From Brevundimonas sp. (GTDB lineage Bacteria; Pseudomonadota; Alphaproteobacteria; Caulobacterales; Caulobacteraceae): a DNA stretch of 64,000 bases. The stretch's first letter is position 1. The number at the start of each line of letters is the position of its first letter. The stretch covers positions 186,001 through 250,000 of the forward strand of contig JACVCC010000001.1 of assembly GCA_016742215.1 (NCBI GenBank). Direction: 5' to 3'. The notes beneath the pieces were generated by a model that searched no databases, was not told where the DNA came from, and worked only from the letters and a program-made list of their open reading frames with translations. Below are positions 7,837 through 16,988 of this stretch, in pieces. The position numbers were made by a program, and so were the translations under genes.

Positions 7837-9723
7837 ATGACCGAGGAGACGCCTGCCCCCGATTCGGCGCTGAAGGCCGCGGACCTGATCCGCGACGAGG
7901 CCCGGCGTGCGCCCGACAAGCCGGGCGTCTATCGCATGTATGGCGAGGACGGTGCCTGCCTCTATGTCGGCAAGGCGCGCTCCATCAAGAAGCGCATCCT
8001 CCAGTACGCCCAGGGCCGGTTCCACACCCAGCGCATCGGCATGATGGTGTCGCTGACCCGCTCGATGGAGCTGGTCGTCACGGCCTCCGAGACCGAGGCC
8101 CTGCTGCTGGAATCCAACTTCATCAAGAAGCTGAAGCCCCGCTTCAACGTCGTGCTGCGCGACGACAAGAGCTTCGCCGAGCTGATGATCCGCCGCGACC
8201 ACCGCGCGCCGCAGGTTCGCAAGCACCGCGGGGCGCACACCATCAAGGGCGACTACTTCGGCCCCTTCGCCTCGACCTGGGCGGTGAACCGGACCCTGAC
8301 CACCCTGCAGAAAGCGTTTCTCCTGCGCTCCTGCTCGGACAGCGTCTACGAGACCCGCACCCGGCCCTGCATGCTGCACCAGATCAAGCGTTGTTCGGCG
8401 CCCTGCACCGGCCTGATCAGCCTCGAGGACTACGGTGAACTGGTCAGCGAGGCCGAGCAGTTCCTGCGCGGCAAGTCCCGCGCGGTGATTGGCAGGCTGT
8501 CGAAGGAGATGCAGGCCGCCTCCGACGACATGGACTTCGAACAGGCCGCCCGCGTTCGCGACCGCATCCGCGCCCTGTCGGCCATCTCGATGGAGAACTC
8601 CGTCAGCGCCGAGGGCGTGGCCGAGGCCGACGTCTTCGCCCTGCACTCGGACGGCGGTCAGGCCTGCGTGCAGGTCTTCTTCTATCGCGGCGGCCAGAAC
8701 TGGGGCGGCCGCGCCTATTTCCCGCGCGTCGACAAGTCCGACACCGATCCCGAAATCCTCGCCGCCTTCCTCGGCCAGTTCTACGAGGACAAGCCGGTGC
8801 CGCGGCAGATTCTGTCCAACGTCGTCCCGCACGAGAAGGAGCTTCTCGAGGAGGCCTTCTCGATGAAGGCGAAGCTCGACGACGGCCGCCGCGTGGTGTC
8901 GATCGAGAAGCCCGTTCGCGGTGACCGCAAGGCGCTGATCGACCACGCCCTGACCAATGCCCGCGAGGCGCTGGGCCGCAAGATGGCCGAGAGCTCGGCC
9001 CAGTCGAAGATCCTCGACGAGGTCTGCGAGGCCTTCGGTCTGGAGAGCGTGCCCGAGCGGATCGAGGTCTACGATAACGCCCACATCCAGGGGACCAACG
9101 CCGTCGGCGGCATGATCGTCGCCGGGCCCGAGGGCTTCCGGAAGAACCAGTACCGCAAGTTCAACATCCGCGGCGACGAGCTCACTCCCGGCGACGACTA
9201 CGGCATGATGCGCGAGGTCATGCGCCGTCGCTTCAGCCGTCTGGTCAAGGACGAGGACGAGGGCGAGGAGGTCGAGCGTCCCGACCTGCTGCTGATCGAC
9301 GGCGGCGCGGGGCAGTTGGCCGAGGTGCAGGCGGTGCTGGCCGATCTCGGGCTGGAGGACATCTTTGCCGTCGGTGTGGCCAAGGGGCCGGACCGTGACG
9401 CGGGCAAGGAGCATTTCTTCGTGCCCGGCAAGCCGCCCTTCATGCTGCCGCTGAAGTCGCCGGCCCTCTATTACATCCAGCGCCTGCGCGACGAGGCGCA
9501 CCGCTTCGCCAACGGCGCCCACGCCAGGCGCCGCTCGATGGACATCCGCAGGAACCCGCTGGACGAGATCGAGGGCGTCGGGCCGGGCCGCAAGAAGGCC
9601 CTGCTGCACGCCTTCGGCTCCGCCAAGGGCGTCGGCCGCGCCTCGGTCGTCGATCTCGTCAAGGTCGACGGCGTCAGCCAGGCGCTGGCCGAACGCATTC
9701 ACGCCTTCTTCCGCAAGCCGTGA
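7837..9723 (+). CDS. uvrC: excinuclease ABC subunit C
   Basis: A 628-residue nuclease that makes both incisions in nucleotide excision repair, working with UvrB on damaged DNA. In order: the GIY-YIG domain (GVYRMYGEDGACLYVGKA, ~residues 28-45), a UVR helix pair that contacts UvrB (~215-250), the RNase H-like 3' nuclease region with DNAHIQGTNAVGG and LLLIDGGAGQL, and C-terminal helix-hairpin-helix motifs. The ATG at 7837 was chosen because the upstream extension to 7741 runs into the repeat element. It is followed closely by the carbonic anhydrase and pgsA genes. Confidence 0.96.
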   Translation: MTEETPAPDSALKAADLIRDEARRAPDKPGVYRMYGEDGACLYVGKARSIKKRILQYAQGRFHTQRIGMMVSLTRSMELVVTASETEALLLESNFIKKLKPRFNVVLRDDKSFAELMIRRDHRAPQVRKHRGAHTIKGDYFGPFASTWAVNRTLTTLQKAFLLRSCSDSVYETRTRPCMLHQIKRCSAPCTGLISLEDYGELVSEAEQFLRGKSRAVIGRLSKEMQAASDDMDFEQAARVRDRIRALSAISMENSVSAEGVAEADVFALHSDGGQACVQVFFYRGGQNWGGRAYFPRVDKSDTDPEILAAFLGQFYEDKPVPRQILSNVVPHEKELLEEAFSMKAKLDDGRRVVSIEKPVRGDRKALIDHALTNAREALGRKMAESSAQSKILDEVCEAFGLESVPERIEVYDNAHIQGTNAVGGMIVAGPEGFRKNQYRKFNIRGDELTPGDDYGMMREVMRRRFSRLVKDEDEGEEVERPDLLLIDGGAGQLAEVQAVLADLGLEDIFAVGVAKGPDRDAGKEHFFVPGKPPFMLPLKSPALYYIQRLRDEAHRFANGAHARRRSMDIRRNPLDEIEGVGPGRKKALLHAFGSAKGVGRASVVDLVKVDGVSQALAERIHAFFRKP

Positions 9724-9743
9724 TCTGCGCCTAGAAAGCTCCG

Positions 9744-10355
9744 ATGACCGATCAGATCGCCGCCGGCTATCGCCGTTTCCGTGAAGAGCGCTGGCCCGAG
9801 GCGCGGGCCGAGTACGAGGCGCTGGCCAAGGGGCAGAAGCCGCACACCCTGATCGTCGCCTGTTCGGACAGCCGCGCCGATCCGGCCCTGATCTTCGACG
9901 CCGCGCCGGGCGAGCTGTTCGTGGTGCGCAACGTCGCCAACCTTGTTCCGCCCTACCAGCCCGACGGCCACCTGCACGGCGTCTCGGCGGCGCTGGAGTT
10001 CGGGGTCAAGGTGCTGAAGGTCTCGCGCATCGTCGTCATGGGCCACGCCGCCTGCGGCGGGGTGAACGCCATGATCAACGGCACGCCCGACAGCGTCCAG
10101 GACTTCGTCGGTCCCTGGGTCGAACAGGGCCGTCCGACCGTCCGCCGCGTCTGCGAGGAGGTCGTGCCGGAACAACAGGAGCAGGCCGCGGAAGAGGCTG
10201 TGGTCCGGCTGTCGCTGGACAATCTGCGCACCTTCCCGTGGATCGCCCAGCGCGAGGAAGCGGGCGAGCTGAAGCTGATCGGCCTGCATTTCGGCATCGC
10301 CGACGGCATCCTCAAGGCGCTTCGCGGACCGGGGCCATTCGTCCCGCTGGACTGA
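9744..10355 (+). CDS. can: beta-class carbonic anhydrase
   Basis: A 203-residue zinc enzyme that interconverts CO2 and bicarbonate in the cytoplasm. The ligands are visible: Cys40 with Asp42 and Arg44 in CSDSR, and His101 and Cys104 in HAACGG. The RNVANLVPPY segment is typical of the class. Length is normal and there is no signal peptide. It sits 20 bases downstream of uvrC and before pgsA, interrupting the uvrC-pgsA neighbourhood that many alphaproteobacteria keep. Confidence 0.94.
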   Translation: MTDQIAAGYRRFREERWPEARAEYEALAKGQKPHTLIVACSDSRADPALIFDAAPGELFVVRNVANLVPPYQPDGHLHGVSAALEFGVKVLKVSRIVVMGHAACGGVNAMINGTPDSVQDFVGPWVEQGRPTVRRVCEEVVPEQQEQAAEEAVVRLSLDNLRTFPWIAQREEAGELKLIGLHFGIADGILKALRGPGPFVPLD

Positions 10356-10415
10356 TCTCGCTCGCCTGATGCAGCGAAGCGTGGCAGACGGACGTTCAAG
10401 GACCGGAGCCCGATC

Positions 10416-11051
10416 ATGACCCCCAATCCTCACGCCAACCCGATTCCCAACATCCTGACCGGCCTGCGCCTGTTCGCCGGCGTGGTGATGTTCCTGATCC
10501 TGGCCGGCGCCGCGCCGCAGGGCATTCCTATGCTGTCGGAGTTCCTGTCGCCGGACGATCAGTTTCGCTTCGGCCGCACCGCCTTCATCATCTTCGTGAT
10601 CGCCGCCTCGACCGACTGGATCGACGGCTTCCTGGCCCGCCGCTGGCATTCGACCACGCGCTGGGGCGCCATTCTCGATCCGATCGCCGACAAGGTCCTG
10701 ATCACCGGCGCCATCCTCGGCGTCCTGGCCTGGGGCGCCCTGCCGCAGATCGCGATTCCCTGCGGCCTGATCCTGTTCCGCGAGTTCGCCGTCTCGGCCC
10801 TGCGCGAGACCGTCGCCGGCAAGGTCAAGCTGCCGGTGACCCTGCTGGCCAAGTGGAAGACGGTCATGCAGATGGTCGCCCTCGGCGCCCTGCAGATCGC
10901 CCTGCTTTGGGACGGCTTCGGCCTGCCGCTGGAGTTCCAGCCCCACTTCCAGACCTTCGCCTACGCCCTGATCTGGCTGGCGGCCATCGTCACCCTCTGG
11001 ACCGGCTGGCAGTACTTCTCGAAGGCCCAGCAGAAGATGAGCCAGCTGTAG
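10416..11051 (+). CDS. pgsA: CDP-diacylglycerol--glycerol-3-phosphate 3-phosphatidyltransferase
   Basis: A 211-residue integral membrane enzyme that makes phosphatidylglycerol phosphate, the committed step to PG and cardiolipin. The CDP-alcohol phosphotransferase signature is complete: DWIDGFLARRW followed by GAILDPIADK, with the D-x2-DG-x2-AR-x8-G-x3-D-x3-D spacing. The start NIPNILTGLRLFAG is typical. About six membrane segments are visible. An inverted heptamer array and a terminator follow the stop. Confidence 0.95.
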   Translation: MTPNPHANPIPNILTGLRLFAGVVMFLILAGAAPQGIPMLSEFLSPDDQFRFGRTAFIIFVIAASTDWIDGFLARRWHSTTRWGAILDPIADKVLITGAILGVLAWGALPQIAIPCGLILFREFAVSALRETVAGKVKLPVTLLAKWKTVMQMVALGALQIALLWDGFGLPLEFQPHFQTFAYALIWLAAIVTLWTGWQYFSKAQQKMSQL

Positions 11052-11054
11052 GGG

Positions 11055-11243
<189 letters not shown>

Positions 11244-11245
11244 CC

Positions 11246-13321
11246 TCAGCGAACCCCCAGCTCGTCCACCAGACGCTGCATCCCGTAGACATCGCGCAGG
11301 GCGGTGGTCACCGCGCCGGTCGTGACGATCACCGAGCGGTTCACGTTGACGTCGTAGCCATAGGCATTGCGCTGGGTGAGCACGGTCGAGTCGAAGTTCG
11401 CGCCGACGATCTCGCCCGCGGCCGTCACGACCGGCGAGCCTGACGAGCCGCCGATGGTGTCCGACGAAACCGCCATGTTCAGGACCGTGTCGCCGTCGAT
11501 CCGTTCGCGGGCGGCCAGCAGTTTCGGCGCAACGTCGAACGGGGCGGCGCCAGTCGCGCGGTCCCACAGTCCGTCGAAGGTGGTGAAGGCGCCGAAACGC
11601 TGGCCCGGAACGTCCGTGCCCTCGATCCGCCCGTAGGTCAGACGCAGGGTGCCGGTGGCGTCCGGATAGACGCTGTCGCCATAGGTCTGGAAGCGCAGGG
11701 CAGCGAGACGTTCCGAGGCCCGGTCGGTCGGCGCCTGCACGCGGGCCTCCCAGTCCGAACGGACCGCGCGGGTCTCGTCCTGGATCGACAGCAGATACCG
11801 GATCAGCGGATCGTTCGACGCCTCGATGGCTGCCAGGCCGCCTTCCCACAGGGCGCGGCGCACGGCCGGATCGCCCAGGGTCGTGCCCTCGATCAGTCGG
11901 GCCGACAGCTGCTCCGGCGACTCATTGCCCAGCAGGGCGCGGACATTCGGATTGTCGACCGTCAGCCACTCGCGGGTCTTGGACAGCCACCATTCCATGC
12001 GGACCTGATCCAACGCCTTGTAGACCGGACGCTCGGCGAAGAGGCCGGACTGCACCGCGGCAAGGCGGCTGTCGGCGAACTCCGGCAGGCGCTCGGCGGA
12101 GGGTTTGGCCCGCTCCTGCGCGCCGCGCACCAGCGTCCGCGCCCAGAGGAACAGCTGCGATCCGCCGGCGACCGGCGTGGTGCCGATGCCCGTGCCGCCT
12201 TCCAGCAGGGCGTAGGAGGCATAGCTCTCGCGCAGGATCGGCTGCACCGAGCTGAGGGTCGTCCACGGATTATTGTCGCCCGCGCCGGCCTCGGCGCGCT
12301 GCCGGAAGTCGGCTTCCTGCTCGGCCTTCATGGCCATGAAGCTGGCGTCGGTCAGGGCGCGCATCCGGCCCAGGCCGCGCTTGTAGGTGTTCTCCAGACC
12401 CACGATCGGGTCCATGGCGATGAAGGCGTTTTCCTCGCTCTCCTGGCTGAACCGGATCAGGCGGCCGCGCAGTTCAGAGGCGATCAGCTGATCCATCGGC
12501 AGGACGACATCGCGCACGCTGAACAGCTGATCCTGGGTCAGCAGTCGCTGGGTCGAGCCGGGGCTGCCCGAGACGAACACCGGCGTGCCCTCGACCGGCT
12601 GGTCGGCATTCCAGGTGAAGTGGGTCGGCGTCTGCGCCGGCGCGCCGTTCTCGTACAGGCGGATGAAGGCCGCATCGATGGCGAAGCGGGGGAAGCTGAA
12701 GTTGTCCAGATCGCCGCCAAAGGTCGCCGCGCGATCTTCCGGCGCCCAGGCCAGACGCACGTCCGAGAACTTCTTGTAGGTGTACAGCTTGAACTGGCCG
12801 CCGCGGTACAGGCTGACGACCTGACAGCGTTTGTCGGTCGCGTCGCCGCAGGCTTCCTGTTCGATGCGGCTGGCTTCCGCATCACGGGCGCGGGTGAAGG
12901 CCTGGCCTTCCAGACCGGCGCCGGCGGCGTGCATCCGCTCGGTCACGTCGGCGATGTCCGTCAGGATCTCGGCCGAGCCGCCCGGGCATTTCAGCTCTTC
13001 CTCGCGGGTGCGCGGGGTGAACCCGGTCTCGGCGTAGTTGACGGCCTGGGTCGACAGGTTGGCCACGCAGGTGGCGACGCAGTGGTTGTTGGTCATCACC
13101 AGCCCCTCGGCCGAGACCAGACCGGCTGAGCATCCGCCGAACTTCACCGAAGACAGACGCACGCGATCCAGCCACGCCTGATCGATGCTGGTGCCCAGCG
13201 TCTGGTTGGCCCGCGCGATGGGGAAGTTGTCGAAGGTCCACATGCCCTCCTCGGCCTTTGCGGCCGAACCGGCGGCGAGGGTCAGAAGGGCGGCCGCGAG
13301 GGCGGGGGTGAGGTGACGCAT
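11246..13321 (-). CDS. S46-family dipeptidyl-peptidase (paralogue 1)
   Basis: A 691-residue secreted serine peptidase of the DPP7/DPP11 family, which removes dipeptides from peptide N-termini in the periplasm. A signal peptide ends near residue 23 (AAGSAAKA). The mature start EGMWTFDNFP is the family hallmark. His80 in TNNHC and Ser629 in GGSSGSPV are the expected catalytic residues. The start is set by AAGGAG upstream of 13321; an ORF extension to 13444 covers a repeat. It is a tandem paralogue of the next gene, same strand, 204 bases apart. Specificity (acidic versus hydrophobic P1) cannot be read with certainty. Confidence 0.94.
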   Translation of the reverse strand: MRHLTPALAAALLTLAAGSAAKAEEGMWTFDNFPIARANQTLGTSIDQAWLDRVRLSSVKFGGCSAGLVSAEGLVMTNNHCVATCVANLSTQAVNYAETGFTPRTREEELKCPGGSAEILTDIADVTERMHAAGAGLEGQAFTRARDAEASRIEQEACGDATDKRCQVVSLYRGGQFKLYTYKKFSDVRLAWAPEDRAATFGGDLDNFSFPRFAIDAAFIRLYENGAPAQTPTHFTWNADQPVEGTPVFVSGSPGSTQRLLTQDQLFSVRDVVLPMDQLIASELRGRLIRFSQESEENAFIAMDPIVGLENTYKRGLGRMRALTDASFMAMKAEQEADFRQRAEAGAGDNNPWTTLSSVQPILRESYASYALLEGGTGIGTTPVAGGSQLFLWARTLVRGAQERAKPSAERLPEFADSRLAAVQSGLFAERPVYKALDQVRMEWWLSKTREWLTVDNPNVRALLGNESPEQLSARLIEGTTLGDPAVRRALWEGGLAAIEASNDPLIRYLLSIQDETRAVRSDWEARVQAPTDRASERLAALRFQTYGDSVYPDATGTLRLTYGRIEGTDVPGQRFGAFTTFDGLWDRATGAAPFDVAPKLLAARERIDGDTVLNMAVSSDTIGGSSGSPVVTAAGEIVGANFDSTVLTQRNAYGYDVNVNRSVIVTTGAVTTALRDVYGMQRLVDELGVR

Positions 13322-13334
13322 GCTCTGCTCCTTG

Positions 13335-13507
13335 CCTTCTCCCCTTGTGGGAGAAGGTGGCCCGCGTAGCGGGTCGGATGAGGGGTTTCGTCGGCGATCG
13401 CCGAAGGAGGCGGGGACCATGCAGACGAAGGGGCCGCCCGGCAAGACCGGAGCGACCCCTCATCCGTCAGGCTGCGCCTGCTGCCTTCTCCCGCAGGGGG
13501 AGAAGGG
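13335..13507. repeat. pair of inverted palindromic repeats, family 2
   Basis: Two copies of a roughly 50-base element in opposite orientation, 13335-13385 and 13455-13507. Each contains a CCTTCTCCC...GGGAGAAGG hairpin and the conserved string GGATGAGGGGT or its complement ACCCCTCATCC. The pair fills the gap between the two S46 peptidase genes and lies in the 5' leader of the first. Such elements are common as dispersed repeats in alphaproteobacteria. Confidence 0.7.
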
Positions 13508-13525
13508 TCTGTTTGTCCCGGCGTA

Positions 13526-15619
13526 TTACCGACGACGACGCTGCGGACGATCCACGCCCAGTTCCTGCAGCAGGCGCTGGCTGGGATAGATGTTGCGCAG
13601 GGCCTCGGTGATGGCGGCCGTCGAGACCGACACCGTGCGGTTCAGTTCGCCGTCGTAGCCGAACGAGCCGCCCAGCGAGTGGATGTTGCCATCGAAGGCC
13701 GTGCCGATGACTTCACCCGAGGCGTTGATCACGGGCGAGCCCGAGTTGCCGCCGATGATGTCGTTGGTCGAGACGAAGTCGAAGACCGTCTCCTTGTTCA
13801 CGCGGCTTTCGTTGTCGATGAAGGCCTGGGCCAGGTTGAACGGCTCCGAGCCGGTCGCACGCTCATAGGCGCCGCCCATGTTGGTGAAGGCAGGCACGGT
13901 CACGCCGCGGTAGGTCCAGCCCTGCACCTGGCCATACGACAGGCGCAGGCTGAAGGTGGCGTCCGGATACTGGTTGGTGCCGTAGACCGCGAAGCGGGCC
14001 TGGGCGACCTTCTCGGCGGCGCGCGAGGTCGGGGCGTTGACCTCGGCGGCCCAGCGGGCGCCGATCGCCTGGGCGTCGGCGTCGTTGGCGGCCACGAAGG
14101 CGAACAGCGGATCGGCGGCGATCAGCTCTTCCGTGGTCATGGACACGGCCTGGGCGCGGAAGGCCGGGTCGGCCAGACGGGTGCCGCTGATCAGGCGGTC
14201 GGCGAGGGCTTCGGGGCTCTCACGACCCAGCAGGGCCTTCACCGACGGATGGTCAACCGTCAGATACTCGCGCGTCTTCGACAGCCAGTAGCGCAGACGG
14301 ATTTCTTCCATGTCGATGTAGATCGGCGTCTCGGCGCCGAGCGCCGTGGCCATCTGGGCGCGCTGCGCGTCGGTCCGGTTCGGGTTCTTCGAAGCGCGAA
14401 CGATGGCGCGGGCGTAGGCGTACAGCTGCGAACCGCCGCCGGCCGACTGCTCCAGCTGGCGGAACGGCAGGTACAGGTCGCGGGCGACGGTCTGGACGCG
14501 CTCCAGATCACCCCACGGATCGCCGATCTGCTGGACCAGCGACGGGTCCGCGGCGACGCGGGCGCGCAGCTCGTTCTCGGCTTCGCGCTTGGCGGCCATG
14601 AAGGCCGGATCCGTCAGTGCGCCCTGCTGGCCGTAATAGACCTTGAAGCTGTTCTCGAGGCCGAAGATCGGGTCGAACGAGACGCGCTTCGCCTCGTCTC
14701 CGGTCAGCGAGTACTCGAGCAGACGGCCGCGCAGTTCGGAGCTCTGGATCAGGGTGATCGGCAGCTGCTGGTCGCGCAGGCGCTCCAGCTGGCTCATGGT
14801 CAGCAGGCGCGAGGTCGAGCCCGGGTTGCCCGAGACGAAGGTCACGTCGCCCTCGGCCGGGGCGTTCGGGTTCCAGCGCAGATAGTTCGTGCCGACATCG
14901 ACCGGCTGGCCGTTCTCGTAAGCGCGCAGGAAGGCGGCATCGAGCGCGTAGCGCGGGAAGTTGAAGTTGTCGGGGTCGCCGCCGAAGAAGGCGGCCTGGT
15001 TTTCCGGCGCGAAGACGATGCGGACGTCATCGTACTTGCGGAACTTGTACAGGGCGTACCGGCCGCCGCGGTAGAAGCTGATGACCTGGCAGTTGAACTT
15101 GGCGTCGCCGGCGCAGGCTTCGGTCTGGATGCGGTTGATCTCGGCCGAGCGGGCGGCGTTGAAGGCGGCGCCTTCCAGGCCCTGACCGGCGCCCAGAACG
15201 CGGTCGGTCACGTCGACGATCTCGGTCAGGACCTCGGCGGTCTGGCCCGGGCAGCGGCGCTCTTCCTCTCGGGTCGCGGCCATGAAGCCGTTCTTCACGA
15301 AGTCCTGTTCCGGCGTCGACAGCTCCTGCGAGCAGCCGACCACGCAGTGCCAGTTGGTCAGGATCAGGCCCTGTTCGGACACGAACGAGGCCGAGCAGCC
15401 CTGGATGCGGACCGAGGCGTTGCGGACCCGGTCCAGCCAGGCCTGGTCGATGCGGGTGCCATAGCGCTGGTTGACCGTCTGGATCGGGAAGTTGTCGTAG
15501 GTCCACATGCCTTCGTCGGCCTTGGCCGGCGACGCAGCGCCCATGATGGCCATGACCCCGCCGACGGCGACGATGGACGCGGTCGCCGAGACGGCGGCGC
15601 GCAACGAACGGAACAGCAT
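13526..15619 (-). CDS. S46-family dipeptidyl-peptidase (paralogue 2)
   Basis: A 697-residue secreted peptidase homologous to the previous gene over its full length. The signal sequence ends near residue 34 (ASPAKA), followed by DEGMWTYDNFP. His91 in TNWHC and Ser628 in GGNSGSPV complete the visible catalytic elements. The C-terminus adds a basic DRPQRRRR tail absent from paralogue 1. The upstream 196 bases to the ABC permease hold no gene; there is a short direct repeat GGTGATCGGTGATC at about 15722. It likely feeds peptides to an asaccharolytic, amino-acid-using metabolism. Confidence 0.94.
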   Translation of the reverse strand: MLFRSLRAAVSATASIVAVGGVMAIMGAASPAKADEGMWTYDNFPIQTVNQRYGTRIDQAWLDRVRNASVRIQGCSASFVSEQGLILTNWHCVVGCSQELSTPEQDFVKNGFMAATREEERRCPGQTAEVLTEIVDVTDRVLGAGQGLEGAAFNAARSAEINRIQTEACAGDAKFNCQVISFYRGGRYALYKFRKYDDVRIVFAPENQAAFFGGDPDNFNFPRYALDAAFLRAYENGQPVDVGTNYLRWNPNAPAEGDVTFVSGNPGSTSRLLTMSQLERLRDQQLPITLIQSSELRGRLLEYSLTGDEAKRVSFDPIFGLENSFKVYYGQQGALTDPAFMAAKREAENELRARVAADPSLVQQIGDPWGDLERVQTVARDLYLPFRQLEQSAGGGSQLYAYARAIVRASKNPNRTDAQRAQMATALGAETPIYIDMEEIRLRYWLSKTREYLTVDHPSVKALLGRESPEALADRLISGTRLADPAFRAQAVSMTTEELIAADPLFAFVAANDADAQAIGARWAAEVNAPTSRAAEKVAQARFAVYGTNQYPDATFSLRLSYGQVQGWTYRGVTVPAFTNMGGAYERATGSEPFNLAQAFIDNESRVNKETVFDFVSTNDIIGGNSGSPVINASGEVIGTAFDGNIHSLGGSFGYDGELNRTVSVSTAAITEALRNIYPSQRLLQELGVDRPQRRRR

Positions 15620-15815
15620 TGTGGACTTCTCCCGACAGGTCGGCAGACGTCGCCGGACCTTTGCGGAGCGATACCTAGACCCGTTACGGCGTATCAGTCC
15701 ACAGGCTCAACAGGCCGGGGCTCGGTGATCGGTGATCGCCTTACCCCGATTTAACTTGGCCCCAACCAAACCGGTCGTCAGATAGCGGGGTATGTCGGGG
15801 GACACGTCCATCTAA

Positions 15816-16988
15816 ATGTCGCTTGCTCTTTCCACCCTGCTGTTCGAGTGGCGCCGCTACATGGCCGCCGTGATGGCGCTGGCCCTGTCCGGCCTGCTGG
15901 TGCTCGCCATGACCGGCGTCTTCATCGGCATCGGCAAGGGCTTCACCGCTGTGATCGAGCGCTCCAGCGCCGACATCATCATCATGCAGCCCGGCGCCAA
16001 GAACCTGATGAGCGGTCCGTCGGGCGTGCCGCGCCGCTTCATTCCGCTGGCCTACCGCAATCCGGCGGTGGTCGAGGTCCAGCCGCTGGACGGCGCCGGG
16101 GGCTCGTTCCAGTCGGTCAAGAATTTCGATCCGACCATGTCGCAGGCCGAACGTGCCCGTCAGGGCGCGCCGCGCATGAACTATGTCCAGAGCAGCATCA
16201 TCGACACCACGCCGGGCTCGGTCACCATTCCGGTCGACTACTCGCCCGAGCTGGTCGACGCCCTGCGCCAGCCCTACACGGTCGCGATCGACGAGACGGC
16301 ACTGGCCAAGCTGGGCGTCAAACTCGGCGACAAGGCCCTGTACAATGGTCAGACCGTCACCGTCGTCGGCGTGACCCGCGGCTACCCGAACATGATGCAG
16401 TCGACCGTGATCATGTCGCGCGACACCCTGCGTATGCTCGGACAGGCCGACACCGGCCCGCGCGTCGGCCCGCTGATGATCAAGCTGGACGATCCGACCC
16501 AGGCCGTCCGCGTCGCCGCTGAACTGAACGAACTCGGCGATGGTCAGTGGAAGGCCTGGACGCGTCAGCAACTGGCCGACGCCAACGCCGGCGCCATGTT
16601 CGAGGAAGGCATTCTCGTCATCATTATCGGCGGCTGCGTGGTGCTGGGCACCATCATCGGCGTGGCCATCACCTGGCAGACCCTGCGCGGCGCCATCATG
16701 GCCAACATCAAGGAGTTCGCCTCGCTGCGCGCCCTGGGCGTCGGCATGGGCAGCCTGCGCCGGATCGTCATGGAGCTCAGCTTCTGGGTCGGCTGCGTCG
16801 GCGTGCTGGCGGCGATCGGCCTGACCATGCTGGTCAAGCTGCTGGCCTCGATGAATGCCGTCATCATCGCCCTGCCGCCGATCCTGCTGATCGTTGTCGG
16901 CGGCGGCCTGATCCTGATCGCCATGCTGTCCGGCCTGCTGTCGCTCGGCATCCTCAAGAACAGCCAACCGGCGGACCTGCTGCGATGA
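15816..16988 (+). CDS. ABC transporter permease, FtsX/DevC-like
   Basis: A 390-residue membrane protein with one N-terminal membrane helix (~17-40), a periplasmic MacB-type domain (~45-260) and three C-terminal helices (~265-385), the layout of FtsX-superfamily permeases. LGIL-NSQPADLLR at the end is typical of the DevC branch. It is the first gene of a three-gene exporter: its stop overlaps the ATPase start as ATGA. With the adaptor encoded downstream it likely exports a lipid, glycolipid or hydrophobic compound through a TolC-like channel not encoded here. Confidence 0.9.
   Translation: MSLALSTLLFEWRRYMAAVMALALSGLLVLAMTGVFIGIGKGFTAVIERSSADIIIMQPGAKNLMSGPSGVPRRFIPLAYRNPAVVEVQPLDGAGGSFQSVKNFDPTMSQAERARQGAPRMNYVQSSIIDTTPGSVTIPVDYSPELVDALRQPYTVAIDETALAKLGVKLGDKALYNGQTVTVVGVTRGYPNMMQSTVIMSRDTLRMLGQADTGPRVGPLMIKLDDPTQAVRVAAELNELGDGQWKAWTRQQLADANAGAMFEEGILVIIIGGCVVLGTIIGVAITWQTLRGAIMANIKEFASLRALGVGMGSLRRIVMELSFWVGCVGVLAAIGLTMLVKLLASMNAVIIALPPILLIVVGGGLILIAMLSGLLSLGILKNSQPADLLR

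Noticed and set aside
7063..9702. Very long minus-strand reading frame (879 codons) opposite uvrC
   Set aside because: Its composition is that of a shadow of the GC-rich uvrC codons. Only the last 27 codons (7063-7143) beyond uvrC are supported as a separate small gene.
15722..15735. Fifth heptamer array (GGTGATC twice)
   Set aside because: Only two units and no inverted partner nearby; it may be a remnant but cannot be called.
13679..15754. 691-codon plus-strand frame opposite the second S46 gene
   Set aside because: Antisense shadow of a clear peptidase gene with catalytic motifs; no ribosome site or domain.
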